Assembly: GCF_004027225.2 (NCBI RefSeq)
Contig: NC_044277.2
Coordinates: 96,655,552-96,719,551, forward strand
DNA: 64,000 nt
Direction: 5' to 3'
DNA from: Strigops habroptila
Taxonomy: Eukaryota > Chordata > Aves > Psittaciformes > Psittacidae
This document shows, piece after piece, positions 29,601 to 44,600 of this stretch. Within the stretch, counting starts at the first letter, position 1. Every line of letters starts with the position of its first letter. A program made the translations under genes and the position numbers. The notes under the pieces are model-generated. The model was not told the origin of the DNA. It did no database searches and saw nothing but the letters and a program-made list of their open reading frames with translations.

Positions 29601-32600
29601 CAGAAGGAGTTACCCCTAAAGTACATCCCAATTAGCAAGGAGGTCTCAGTAGCATGGTACAAGCATATGACTGAAAAGCTGGAGCACAGAACTAAAACTA
29701 ATGAATTCTGAAAGACCCAGCTGGATCCACAAGGCCTGAACCATGGATCTTTTTTTCCTTTTCAAGTGAGGCTTAGCTAGAGGCAGCCTGCGAGCCACTG
29801 CTCTTAGCAAAGCAAAGCACAGTAAATTTGTCCTGTTTAAACTAAACAAGTATTGGGTCTCTCTAGGCGAAAAATAAAAGGGTGCGTGTTCATGCTGACT
29901 TTTTAAAAACAAGTGTTTTTAAAGTCGTAAGTAAAAACTGCCCTTTAGTCAACACATCTTCTTGGCTGAGGTGAAATTGAACTTCACATCAAAGTTTCAA
30001 CATGACCAGCTATAAGTTGGATCTTGCCAACTTTTACTGATATTTCAATACACTAGTTAAACTACATTAGTTCGATTAACAAACCCCTTTTCTATTTCCC
30101 CTTTTCCAAAGAAGTTAGCAGAGAAGGTGACACAAAGTAAGTTACTAGGAAGACCTAATGATCTGAGCTTGGAAATGGGCAAGTACACCCTTACATGAAA
30201 GAGTCTGTCCTTAACTGGGAGTAAGTCATGCAGGCAAACAATAAAAGAAAGGAACTGTAATTATAATAAATAATAATAAACTGTAATTATAATAAATCTA
30301 CTGGATGGCCTTGTCTATTTCTACAATATTCACTCTAGCTTTCACCTATATAACTAAAATATTTAACTTTAAGAATACTTCTGTTTATAGGAATTAAAAG
30401 GTAGTTCGTATTCCTGTTTTGCTTTAGAATCTACAAGTCTACAGTTTTAATTTGATGTAAGACACAAACACCTATGAGAGACACACCAGGCATACACCTG
30501 TTCACCCTGTTCTGCAAGGACACAAGAACTATTGCACGGGGTCATCCCAACCATCATCTATCCTAGCATTGTGTCTCTGACAGCATTTGAAAGTTGTTGC
30601 TCTTTGGTACCTACAATAGCCTGAGGCATGGCGTTCCAGAACCTCAATACGCAGTGTGTGAAGAAGTACCTCCTTTTGCTCATTTTGAACCTCCCATTTG
30701 CTAGCTTCACTTGATGCCATTTTCTTGCATAGGTGCAGCAGCAGTGGGCAGGCATTCTCTATGCACCTTCTCCATCCTACTCATATATTTCCCCTTCTTA
30801 ATATTTTTCTTTTCCATCCTGAAGAGGAACAATTCTTCCCTTCTGTATTTAGACTGATCAAGACTATCAAACAAATGTCTCTTTCAACCTCATTTGTTTG
30901 TTTGTTTGTCTGAGATACTCTTTTTACAGCAGGACTGACACTTTGGAGAAGCAGAAACCATGGAGCCAAAAACTCTGTTCAGCTGTAGCTGAACCTCTGT
31001 ATTTTTAACTGCTTGTATTCTTTCACAAAGTCTTAGTATCAGCAGAATAATAAAAGAGCATGAACATTTTTAAGAGCGAAGCATAAAGAACAAGCATTGC
31101 CCTGGAAACATCATGGAGTTGCCAGACAGCTTGCAGAATAAAGACAGCTAAGCAATACCTCCTCCCCACACGGAATACAAATCTTTGGACGCAACAAAAT
31201 ATCCCAATGCTTTTATCCTGTCCCACACAGAAGAAAAGATTCCTCAGTTCCTTCCACATAGAGGAAATTAATCATGCTGTACTGCAGTCAATTAAAAATT
31301 CTGAACCTAAAAAAATAGCTTCAGTTCATGAACTCCTAGGCATACAACGCAGCAGAGTGCTGGCCGACACAGCCCTCAAGATAAAGCATATACTACAGCT
31401 GTGATACCTTTCCAGATAGTTTGCAGGGTACTGGACTCAGGATCTAATGAAATTTCTAAGAAGTTTGTAGAAACAGCAGTAATCGTCAATAAATACTTCT
31501 ATTTCATACTTTTACATCTTACCACATGAAAGTGAAAGGGTATTCAAAACTATAACAAAACTGGATATTAAAAATTTTAAGATGTTAAGAAAGCATAAAC
31601 ACAACAAAGATAATACTGCATATAATTCCTTGAACTGCAAATGACTGCAGTTTGGAAGAATATTTGGGAGAAGAATTGTACTTGCCTATGTTTGTACTCT
31701 TGTCTAGGTATGTGTTATGATCACAGTGAAGATGGGATACTGGGCTAGATCAAAGGTCCATCCAGGCTAGTTTGGGCTGCTCTTACAGTCTTTTGCTCCC
31801 TCACACTACAATTGGAAAAATCTTTTGGAGGCATGATAATGTTACTATTTCACACTCTTTCCCAATTTCCCCTCAAGAGTGAGAGGAAAATAAAAGAGGA
31901 GCCCTAGCAATATTGCATCACAGTGAAGAATTTTCTTTGTTTCTGGTACATCCTAGCTCAAAAGATAAAGGTACTCTTGCACTCCAGCCAGTAGTACATA
32001 ATTATTTTTTTCAGTCTTCTTCATAAGTAAGCAAACCCCCAATTATCTTGGTGTTTATGTGATAAGAATCTGCCTAATTCCTTCTTGCTGCATGGTTTGC
32101 CCTAACTGAAAAGTTCATAGCTCCATGCAAGTCACCGCTCTTCTACAAAAGTTCGAACTATGAATGTGTAAAGAGTATTTCAAGACCTGAATTCTCTATT
32201 CTGGCCTATATCTATTTCAAGAAACTACAATAAGCACCTAGCAGCAGTATCCATCATCTCAGTTTTGAAGCATGTATGTTAAACCTTAGATTAGAATTAT
32301 ATGGATAACTGGAATAGATTATTATTAACATCAGTAAGATAATGTCTTTCTAGAGTCTGGGGTCCTTTTTTTCCAGTTGTGAAAATTCAAAAGTTTAAAA
32401 AATTTAAAAATTAAGAAGAACATACTATTATTAAATTATGCACCTTTATCCTTGATTTCCATGGATTATTTATTGACGGTGACAGAAGAATGGAAAATTA
32501 TAAGTGGGGGCAGTGAGGATAGCGTGCAGGGAATAGCAGGATGGGAGACGCTCTCACCATTTCCTTGTAAAAGCAGCACAATGCAGAGGCCCCACCACAT

Positions 32601-35600
32601 GTGTCTGCAAACAAATGTGCAAGGCTTATCAAACAGAAACAGAAACCAGGGAACAGCTGCAACACTACCATTTCTGGAATATGAACAGTATCACGGGATA
32701 AGGTCTATGAATGGCACAGTATGACAGCTTGGAAGGCAATTACAAGAGGCTGCACACTAGGTAAGGCTTCATCCAAATGCTGAGTTGCACTGGAGCAGGT
32801 GACACTGCAAGGGGTATCTCCTACAAACCACTCGACCAAGAAGAAGACAAAGCCCTTCTGAGACATTTGGAAGAAGCCCTAGGGTTGCAGGCCCTCATTC
32901 TCATGGGAAAACTTCAACCACGCTGACATCCACTTTGAGAGCAGCAGCACCGGAAATGACCCACTCACTGATGTGTTGCCAAATTGACAGTGAGGGACTT
33001 TTTAATTTAAGGTAACTGATAAGCTTACTTATGGTGTAAAATTTTTAATTAAGATGTCATTGACAACAGATCAAATGGCTTGAAGAAATCCAATAGTATC
33101 AACACAATTTCTTTTATCAAAGAATCCTATGATCTCCTCAGAAGAAGGTAGGCTTGCTGAACAAGATTTATTCTTTACAAAGCTGCACATGGCATCAAAA
33201 TGCTCAGATGTCTTCACTCAGGTAGAGGTACAAGGATCTCCTCAAACAATGTAAAACTTAACAGAGAGATCAAGAGAAGCCCAGGCAGGAAACGAAAAGA
33301 TCTTTTCTCATCTAGAGAGCAGGAAATCTTCCAGAGGGGAAGAGAGATTCCCCAGCTCTGAATTTGTATTTTGCTGTCTGCCTGTCACCAAGGAGAGGAA
33401 GGGCTGTGAGTGAATCCTAACTGGACTTGGCAGCTGTCAAGCGGAGAAGAGAACGTAAGAAAAATATTGTTTAAACAACAGAACTGCATTCTCCCCTCCT
33501 CCTCTGCACCTGCAGCAGAGAGCCACCTTCTGCAGCAATCCTTAGCACAGAGGCAGAATGCCCAGTCTTCATTTCCCAACCTTAAAAAAACCTGCATTCT
33601 AATTGAAAAACTTATTCCCTCTCCTTTTACTTTGACATCCCATTAACTCCTAGTCCTATCCCTTACTTATCCCCAACTCCATCAAACCCATCATCATCCT
33701 AATAATGCAATTGTATTGGGGAATGGTGCATTTGTAAATTTATTTAGAATGTTACCTTCATTCTGGCTATCTCATTATCAAATAAATATTAGCAAAGGAC
33801 AGAGTTTCATGAGATAAAATATTTATCTGTTTATAGTCATGGAGTTATGGGAAGGAAAACAGCAAGTTAAGTTGTATTTTGATTTAAAGCAAAGAAGAAA
33901 TGTGGAACCAGGACAAATAAGCCTGTTATGTGCAGCTAAAAGATACAAGCAGGATTTACAAAGCTTCACTTTGATTTTCCTACAATGTTTTAAGCAGAAT
34001 GTCATGAATATTTCCTAGTTATGAAATACAGAGTCATGGACATTTAAATCTAGACTAAACTCTCTCAAGTACACCAAAGAAACAACTCTGCTTCAGTCTC
34101 CAAGGCTATAGAGAAAGATACACATTATGTCAAAACTGATCTTGTGTGTCCATTCCAAGCTAATTACTGCTGTGGCTGGAAGAGTACTAAAAAGCATCAT
34201 GTGAATTCCAAATTTAGTCTTCTAAATATCGAGAGACCTAGCTGTATCACTCCTGCAAGAAAATTATGTCCCATCCATTCCTTAAAGATGCCAGAAATAA
34301 TGGAAAAAATAAACCAGATATTTTAGACTTTCAAGTGGTCCTTAGCGATACAATCCTTCACAAGAAATTTTTGAGGAATTCCCAGTGACGCACAGATAAA
34401 AACCAAATACTGGCTATGTGTTGCCCAAGAAAGCTGAAAAAAGGGCATTAAGACAAAGATTCCATTTTCTTTGTGGCCAAGTGATACACAAAACCTTATA
34501 TCTTTCATCTACTTTGACCTGGCATTTTTATTAAAATGATCCAGAAGTGGACAAAAGAGACATAAATGCATTAAAAGCCGTAAAATTTTTAGTTAATTGT
34601 GACCTCAAAAGACTGTAGGACACTTCAGAAAAGGCTTTTTCCGAGTTTGCTGATGGAGCTGCGTGGTGGCAGCTGAGCTGCAATACTGAACAAACACAAC
34701 AGAATGCACAATAAAGCAAGTCATTTTTCTATACTGTTGGTACTAATGAGGCCATGGCTATTGATCAAAGTGACTGCAACTCACTGTGGATAAGTTAATG
34801 AAGTCATCTGCATGAGCAGCAGCAAACAGGCAAAGGTGCAAGGTATAAAGAAGAGGAATGGTTCTGGGACTGAATGTAACAAACAAAATCTACATGTCAC
34901 ACAGGATGGGGAAATCAGAAATAAAGGACAGGGATATGGATCCATACCATGGTGATCTGGGAGAAAGAAAACAATATAAATTACTAAATACAAACAAAAT
35001 ACAAAAAAAACCCCAACCCAACAACCTAGAAGCAAAGGATGTAGGACATAGCTACAGCATAGGGACTCTCAATGCTTCCAGAGAAATCTTATAAGGACTT
35101 ACGAAATGGTAGGGTAGGAAACAATAGCCCAGAACAATAGGAAATGGTAGAGGTGGAAACAATAGCCCAGAACAATAGGAAACAGTAGGAGAGGAAACAA
35201 TAGCCCAGAACACCACTGTAGCCTAAACTGGCCAGTGTAGTTCTTAAATACATAAGCAGGAAGACATGGAGCAAGAGTAAGGATTTTATAATTACTGCCA
35301 TACTTGGCAATAGCATAATCACTAAAAAAACACCAGAGTCACAAATGAGGAAATCTACTGACAAACTCAATAAAATTCTGGGAAAAGCTATTAAGATGAT
35401 TAGCAGACAGGAAAACACCATTTATAATACAAGGTGTCATAAAGCCAGTTAATTTAGCTCAGATTAGAAATAAAGTGAAAGTTCTTAGGAATGAGTGTAG
35501 CCAAACATTGAAAAAATGTAACAATGACTGCAGGGAGTATTTCATTACTAGTGATTTTAAATACATACGCTCTTACTTCCAAGAAAATCCTCATGCCTGC

Positions 35601-38600
35601 CATGTAGAAGTTCAACAAAAACAAAACAAAGTAGCAGTAAGTTCTCATGATAGCATCAGACTAGTTGTATGACACTGAGAACGAATTAGCACTTTTAGTC
35701 TTCTCCGAGAAGATCAAATATGTGTTCTTCCTTATCAAAGTATCCCATAAGAAGGCTTGACACTCTAGCAAAATTAAATAGACCTCTCCATACAACCATT
35801 AGAAGCTGATATACAAGTATGCAGACCATAAAGAACAGACAGAATACTGATAGGAAATGACAGAAAAAAAATCTGTCAGTGATGGAAAACCTGAGCTTAA
35901 GCTGGAGGCATAGGTTTTCTTGAGCTTCTCTCATTGTCACTGACACAACCAAGAGCAGAGACATAAAGAGAAATAGATGTGAGATTTCCCATTTCTGGAA
36001 AGAACAAAGCCATCTCCCATGCTCTTAACACTACAGAAACAGACTACAAAACATAGACCTCCAATATTCTCATATGGCAAACAGGTTAGTTCTTGATTCC
36101 TCTGTTTTGAAAAATAAATAATCACTTCTGTGACTTCTGCCATCAGAAAACATAGGAGCTAGGAAATACATTTTCGGCATAGAAAGTTTTCTAAAGCGGG
36201 TTGTTTGGGTTTTCATTAGCATCCCCAGGTGAAGTGTGGTCACCAGCAAACCTAAGAAATAGATCTCTGTTGGCCTCATTGATATCCAGCATGACTGTAT
36301 GTGTAATCTTTCCTTCCGACAAGAGTATAACCCATTCCACTATAAACTTAACATTGTAGGATACTGATTCTGAAAGAATTTGAGTCTCTTCAGGTGGAGC
36401 CCTGATAGAAATACTGCTGTACAGTACAAAAAAGTCTATATGCAGCTCACCCTTCCTTGATCTCCACAAACCCTCAGTGTCAAGGCAATCAGTACCTCTT
36501 TGCTAGTCAAGGCACATCAGAAGCACATACCACAGCTCCCTCCAACAAAAGACGAACACCAAAGTCACCCACGCTGTAGCAACAATCCGTTTGAACTTCT
36601 GGAGTTACATTGATGAAGAGTCCTCAAATACACAAAGGATTCACAGAATATCTGGCAAAGCCATGATGTGGTGGACAACTGTTTAAGCCTTAGGAATCCC
36701 AAAATAATTTGGATCAGAAAGACCTTTGGAAGTCCTGCAGACCAGCTGTTGCATAAAACAACTGTTGTTGATGTTCAAATTACATCAGGTTACTCAGGGC
36801 CTTGTCCAGTCGGGTTCTGAATGTCTCTAACCAAGGATGGACATCCCTTAGCATCTTTTGGCAGCCTGTTCCAATGTTTTGTTGTGCAGCCTACTGTTGT
36901 GGACCTCCAAGAGGAGGCTGGCTCTGTCTTTTCTCCACTATCCCACATGGCAGTGACACCAGTAGGATCTCCCTCTCCCTTCTCTTATCAAGGCTGGACA
37001 AACCCAGCTCTTGCAGCTTCTCTTGGTAGGCATGTGCTTCAGCCCACAGACATCCTGGCGGTCCTCTGCGGGCCTCACACCAGGATATCACGTCTCTGTG
37101 GTCCTCTGCCCACAAGTCCAGACAGTTTCACAAGTGTGGCATAGCAAGGAATAGCTTCTTTCCTTGACTTGATGACAACACTTGTGCTAATACAGCCAGC
37201 CCATTTTGCAGCTGGCTTTTGTCACAGCTGGCTTACCTCACAGACTCGTTCTCTGCTTGTTGTCCATGAGGATCCCCAGGTCTTCTCCTGCAAAACTGCT
37301 TTCTACCCAGTTGATGCCCATTTGTACCACTACTTAGTGTATTCTGTTCCAGGAGCAGAACTTTGTATTTGCCTGTGTTGAACTTTACAACGTTGAACTG
37401 CCGTCCTGTTTCTGCAGCCTGTCAAGGTCCCTCTGAACAGCCGTGCTCCCCTGACTCTGATGTAGACTCAGGGGCCTGGGAGGCCTGGGGACAGGGCTTA
37501 CCAGGAGAAACAGAGGCAAAGCCAACACTGAGTGCCTTGGCCTTTTCCACAGCTTTTTGACACAAGCAGCAGAACCAGACCAAGCCACAGGTTTTCCTTA
37601 GTCTTCCTTCTGCTGATCCGCTCGCAGAAGGCTTTCTTGTTGCCCATCACATCCATTGCTAGGTTCAATTCTAGCTGAGCTATGACTTTCCTAATTTCAG
37701 ACTTGCATGCTTGAGCACCATTGTACTGTTCCTGCTGGGTAGGTCAGCCCTGCTCACACCTCCACGCACTCCCTCTTTGCATTTGAGGCCAGTCAGGAAT
37801 TCCCTGCTTGACTCTACTGGCCTCCTGCCACGTCTGCTCAACTGTCTGCACACTGGTCTGACCATTCCCCTCTGCTTTGAAGAGGTTGTCCTTGGAAGTT
37901 CAGCCAGCTTCCCGGAGCCCCTTTGCCCTCCACGACCTTCACATCCCCAACCAGTTCTTCCTTCTTTGTAAGAGGTCCAGCAGAACACCTCCCCTCATTG
38001 GCTTGCTGATTGCCTGTGTCAACAAATTGTCCTAAATCCAATCCAGGAACCTCCTGTAGTGCTTGTGCCCGGTGCTGTTGCCCTCAAAGCAGATGTCAGG
38101 GTCGTAAAAGTTTCCCCATGAGTATGAGGGCCTGCAACCATGGGACTTCTTGCAGATGTCTAAGAAAGGCTTTGTCTCCTTCTTGATCAGGCAGATTGTA
38201 TGTAGCAGACAGACACCATGCTGTCACCTGCATAACTTTAGTTTAAACTAAAGATAGTAAAAAACAAACAAAAAAACCCCACCCCAAACAAGAAAACCCC
38301 AACCAACCAACAACAACAACAGCAAAACAGATACATTAGAGTATGCCCTTCAGATTGGTGTTTCTTTCCAGGTGAAAGTTGGCTATAATTAAAAGTCCCA
38401 GAAAAAAAAAAAAAAAAAATAGATTCATTTCAGGTAGGAACAATTGGAATTGAATTCTTTGCTACCCGAGCAGGACAAACAAAACAGTTTCAGCAAATTT
38501 CTTTTTTTTTTTAATTAAAATACCCAAAACCATCAGACGCTGATAGAGATTTGGCCATTTCCTTAGAATTAGGCTAGCCTGTAACTTCCATCTTTGAGAA

Positions 38601-41600
38601 AGGTAACAGAAAACAAGGCTCTTGCTCCCCAAGCCTGACAAGCCCAATTTTTGGGCCAATTTTTTTGCTACCTACAGCAGATACACACAACCTAGCCATT
38701 TCAAAAAATAGTGTTCCAAAAGCAGCATTTTCACAGGTGACAATGACTGAAGTCTGACTTACCAACTACTGGACACTTTCACTGCTAAGAAACTTTAGCC
38801 TATAGCTTATTGACAAAATCTACCGTTGAGGCTTCTATGGTAGTCAAAGAAGGATAGGTAAGGGCTGACACTTCTAAGAAATTCTAATTCTGTGCCACCT
38901 TGTGAGTCTTGATTCCTAAGAAAGAGTGTTTCAGGGAGGATTTCTGACTGGCTACCACAGAGCCAATGACACAGTCCAGTAACATGGCAAAAGCAATTAA
39001 AACCTGTGCCATTCTGAATTTCACGGCCACATGCAGATACCATTCAAAAACACAAAGATCCTGCAACACTACAAGCGACAGTTAAGCAAGTTTTTCACCA
39101 GCCACTCTTGTTAATCAGTTATGAACACTGACTAACGTGGGCAGATAGAAGCAATAGATCTAAGCACCTAAGCTCCACACTGTTTATATTTGAATGTTTA
39201 ATTACATAGAAGAAGGCTATAGGTCACATCTATGAATTAGGATTATGAGGAGTCCTTATGAACTTACTCTCAAAGTTCTAGCAATTCAGTAAAAGCAATT
39301 CAGCAGCATCTTTATGTTCAGTGGCTGGGCAGCATCTATGACCCAGCCAAACCTCTTTGGCATGCAGTCCAAAGAAACAACTGGAGATCTGACCACAAAG
39401 TACATCATCACGGAAAAGCATCAACTCTAGAGCAGGGAGTCGGATGGCATATGAAAAAAACATTTCTGCAGACTTCTGCTAGAGATGCTCTACAGAACAG
39501 CAGCTGGATCACGGATACCAGCTTGAAGGGATGTTGGGAGGTCTCTAGTCCAACTTCCTGCTCAAAGCAGTGTCAATGATGAAGTTGTGTTGGGATTTGA
39601 AAGATCCTGCAATCTCTCCGGGTTCCACCGCCCAATTGTCCTCTTGTGAAAAAGTTTCTCCATACATATAGCCAGCTCCTGTCCTGTTTCAACTTATGCT
39701 TGCTGCCTGTCATTCTCCTGCCATGCTCCACTGAGAAGCCTGGCTCCATCTTCTTGACCATTCTCTCTTAGGAGCTGGAAAGCTGCTGTTAGGTCCCCTC
39801 AGAGACATCCTTCCTCCAGCTGAACAAGGACAGTTTTCTCAGTCTCTCCTCATGTGCTGATCCAGCCATCTGACCAACGTGACAACCCTTCACTGAACTC
39901 AGTCCAGTTTGCCAATGTTTTTTAATTGGGGTTCCAAAACTAAACACACTGCTCTAGCTGTGAGCTACCAGGTACTGAGGTAATCAAGTCCTTCAATCTC
40001 TTGGCTGTGCTCCTGTTCATATAGCCCAGGATGCTGTTAGTCATCTTTGCTGCCAGGGCACACTTCTTGTGCATGCTCAGCTCGTTGTCCACCAGGGCCT
40101 CCAGGGCCTTTCCAGCAGTGCTGCTCCCAGCCAGGCAGCCCCAGCAAATGCTTAGTGCCCCCTACTTTCCCTAGGAAGAACTATGCATTTGACCTCCCTG
40201 AATTTCATAAAGTTCCGTCGGTTCATTCCAGCTTCCCCTTTAGGGAGGAAGCAGCCTGTCCCCAAGTATATTGTCTGGTTCCCCCCACCCCATTATTTGA
40301 TGTCATCTGCAACTTTTATAAGCAAGTACTCCCCTGCTTCCTCCATGTCATTGATAAAGATGCTAAACTGAACAGCTGCCAAGATAGAATCCCACAGTAC
40401 TCTGCCTGGCACTGTCTTCCCAGTAGAGCACAACATATTAGCCACTACCCTTTAAGTCAAATCATCCAGCCAGATGGCTGACCACCCATCTAGACCAAGT
40501 TGGCTTGGATACAGGACTATTATAGGAGACAGTGTCAAAAACTTTGCTAAAGCCAAGGTAAATTATATCCACTGCTACCTCTTGCTCACAGATCCAGTCA
40601 TTTTATCAGAGGAGGCAATCAGGTTGGTCAAGCATGATTTACCCTCAGTAAATCCATGCTCATTGTTCCGTATTTCCTTCTTTTCCTTCACATGTTCAGA
40701 AAGGTGTTTCAAAGAGCAGTTGCTCCGTGATTTTCGCAGAGACCAAAGTGAAGCCGATTGGCTGCAGTTCCTGGGATTCATCTTTTGGCCTTCTGCAAAG
40801 ATGGGTGCAACAACTGCCTTTTTTCAGTCATTGGGAATCTGCCCCAATTTCCACAACATTTCAAAGGTTATAGAGAGTGGACTTGCAAAGACATTGACCA
40901 GTTCCCTCAGCATCCTCAGATGAAGCCTGTTGGGTACCATGGAGTTGTAGAGGTCAAGTTTTCTCAAGTAATCCCTGTCTCAAACCCTGTCCATTGCTGG
41001 CTGTTCCTCTTGAACATGTTCAAGGATCATAGAGGTATGGTAGACATCATTGGTGCAGACTGAGACAAAGGCAACTTTGAGTACTTCAGACTTAATCTGT
41101 CTCTGTTGTCACTGTATCACCCAGACCACTCAGCATCGGGTACACATTTTCCTTAGTCAGCCTTTTATTAGAAATGTAACAGTAGAAGCTTTTCTTGTTG
41201 CCTTTGACGTCCCTTGGAAACCTCAACTCCAGCTGAGCTTTGACTTTCCTAATACTGTATGCCCAGGTAAAATTTCTAAATTCCTTTTTTGTAGCTTATC
41301 CCTGCTTCCACCTCTTGTATACTGCCTTTTGATGCTGGGACCTCCACCATGAGCTCCCTGCTCAGTTAAGCTGGGTTCCTAATAAATCTGCTCATTTTCC
41401 TGCATATCAAGACAGACTGCTCTTGTGCTTGGAGGGTACATAAAGACCTGCCAGCTTTTTTAAGCCACTGTGCCCTTTGGAGCTGCTTCCCATGGAATCA
41501 CACCTATCAGTTCCCTGAATAAGCCAAACTCTGCTTGTCTGAAGTCCAGAGTCTGTATTTCACTAGTCTCCTTCCTCATTCCCTTCAAGATCTTGAACTT

Positions 41601-44600
41601 GTTGCTACATTCAAGGCTGCCACTGATTATCACATCCCTAACTATTTTTTTCGTATGAGTGAATAGCAAATCCAGGTGTTCCTCACCTCTAGTTGGCTCA
41701 GATGGAGAAAGGGGTGGGCAACAGCCATGTAGTGACCAAAAAACAGGACAGCTATTATGGTACAGGATCTGTGCAGAGAATCTCATATGGCGGTCTGTGA
41801 ATGGCAGCAGGAGCTGACTGAATGTTTGTGTAAAGGAGAATGAAGTAGAGAGGATGAAAAGGAGAGGACAGCTGTACAAAAACCTGTCAGCACAGCTAGA
41901 CAAAAAGTCCTCGTGGGAATTTGGGGCCCACTAAGAAGAATAGTAGCCAATATTAAGAGACAAGCATGCTATTTAAGGAGAAGCAGCTTGCTGCTTCAAA
42001 GTTGCACTCCACTCAGCAAGTTAAATGAGGAAAAGCAGAGACACACACAGCTATGAAGTCAGAATGATTTTCAGCTGAGATTCTTGCATCAGAATGGGTG
42101 GGCAAGGAAACTGAAGAAACAGAACAGTGGAAAAATGAAATTACTCAGAACTAAAAGAAAATAAGACACTGACCAGAAGTAATGAGGAAACAAAGTCTGG
42201 AGAAAGAAGAGGCTAAGCCTAATATGCAGTTGCGATTCTCTACAGACAGTCTGTGGCCTGAGGTCGACTTGAGGCACAATTGCTAGACTTGGGTCACATC
42301 AGCGTTAGAGATCTAAGTCCCAGCTATGAATGAAGATGCCTATGAACTTTTCCAAAATTGAATGAGTGTTTCAGTGACCTGAGAACAAGGGAAGGATCCA
42401 GAGATAAGGAAAATGGGGTGGGGTATAGCCTGCTGCACAGAACTGGAGTTAATATTAAATATACTATAAAAAAATGCTGCCTTGTTACATTACAGTATGT
42501 CAGCCTGGGCCTAACCAAGCCTTTCTTTTCATTAAAATTGCACTTTAGACAAAAGATATGCAGTAGATCAAATCAACTTGCATTTAAGTAAAGCATTTGA
42601 CATGCAGTCATGAAGGGAACCACTACTTAAGACTGAAAAATACGGAATAGAACAAGAACAATCTGTGATAAAGAACCAGCATAGAAAAAAGTATTAAGCA
42701 GGAAGGACTTCATGCACCATTTTTGAAACTAATTTTATTTAGATATATTCATTAATAGCTCCAGCACAAGGAGAAGAAGTATGCTAACAAAAATTAAAAT
42801 GACAAATTTGGGTGGCACTGTCAGTACAAGACAGAGGATAGTACAGAGAACATAAGGAAACTGAGAACTGTATAATAGAAACAGGATGAAATACAGCATT
42901 ACAAAGCACAAGATCATGTTCCTCAGAGTCTATACCCATAATTCCTGCTGTAATACAGGAATTCATCAGTTGCAAATAATAGAAAGCAGAAATACTTGTG
43001 AGTCTCAGTCAATCACAGAATGACCATATGCTGTATCAATGTGGCAAGGACATAAAAAATAAAAGTGATCCCAATCTGCACCACTAGCTATTTCTAGTAG
43101 AAATAAAAATGCATTAGTGGCATTCAAGCACTGGTGATACTGGTAATCTGTAATACTACATATGGTTCTGGCCTCCTGACAGGTAGATTTAAAGAGGCTC
43201 CAAAGAGGTGAATTTAACCTGGAATAGATATAACGAAGGACTGTGAGGATTAGAATTGTGGGGAGCTCCTCTTACTTGGTAAACTAAAAGCACTTGTCTT
43301 GCTGAGCCTAGCAAAAAAGAAAAAAAAAAAAAATAAAAGCTGACAGATCTGAAGTAACTGAGAAGTAAGAAACCTAAGGAGTCTTGAGGCAGCAACTGTG
43401 TCGTGGCTTCCATGAGAGAGGGAACCAGATTGTACGTGCGAGGAGGTCCCATGCAATTCCATAATCCTATCTTCCTACATGCAGTAGTTTGCTACGTTGA
43501 ACTTTCTCATACGATTATATCCATCAAAATTAAATCCTCAAATAGCTGATCTGTAGCAGCTGAGCGGCCCTACCCAACTAGGAATATGCTCCAGTGCTAT
43601 AGCACAGGCTTGATCAGAGAGCCTGGAAGTCCAGCAGCAGGTTATCTGTGCCAACTGCCTGACTCACTGTCACAGCAAGTAACTCTGAGAACCCACCTCC
43701 TTTTCCACTATTACATAAGATGGTTTTCAAGATTAAAATTTATTTATTATCTCCCCCTCTCCCCTTCAGTGGGAAAAGTCTGTGGGTAACAGATGCTGAT
43801 TGGCTGGAAAATATGCCAGAAGTAGCTCTGGAAAGTTGGAAGTTTTACCCTGTGTTTCACGCACATTCCACAGCCACCAGTGCAAATCTTCCACTTGACA
43901 GGACACTGATGCACACAGCATTTTCCCATCCCAAGAATGGTGAGTGTAAGGAGGTTCTGATACACTGACTTCAGCCTAATGGAGTACCTTAATCCAAACA
44001 CAACATCACACCATCGATACCAGCACTCCAGCTGCACTGATAAAAACTCCATTGCAGACAGAACTCTAGCAATTTGTGTTGCCTTATCACTCCATCAGTT
44101 AAAATTATTGACTGACAGCAACAAAGATACTGAAAGGCAAGAAGACTTGGAAACAGCATGATCCTGGAAGGTGCTATCATCTGTATAGGTTTTTGGCATA
44201 TTTGAATAAGGCTCTATCTATTAAAGAATTATCATGAATTTGATAAACAGAGGCCCAAGTCTTCTACTGCCAGAAAAGTTTGGTTACCTCTGTTGTAAGC
44301 GAGACCTTTTTATCTTAGAAAGGCACCACACAGAGGCGGGGAAAAAAAGAAAAAGAGCCTTGAAACGGACATATATTTAGAGCTACAGCCTCACCACAGA
44401 GGACGTATAGTGGTCTGTGAAAACAATATGTGTGGGACACACAGAACTGACAGCACAAGAAATGTAGCTTTCATTCTAAGCAAGTAGAGACTCCAAGAAA
44501 GATACAGAAATGCAGGAATGAGGCTTTAATACAAATACCATGGAGGCTGCAAGTAGTTCAAAGTTCTGGATTTAATTGTAACTTAGTCCTTTCAAGCCAG

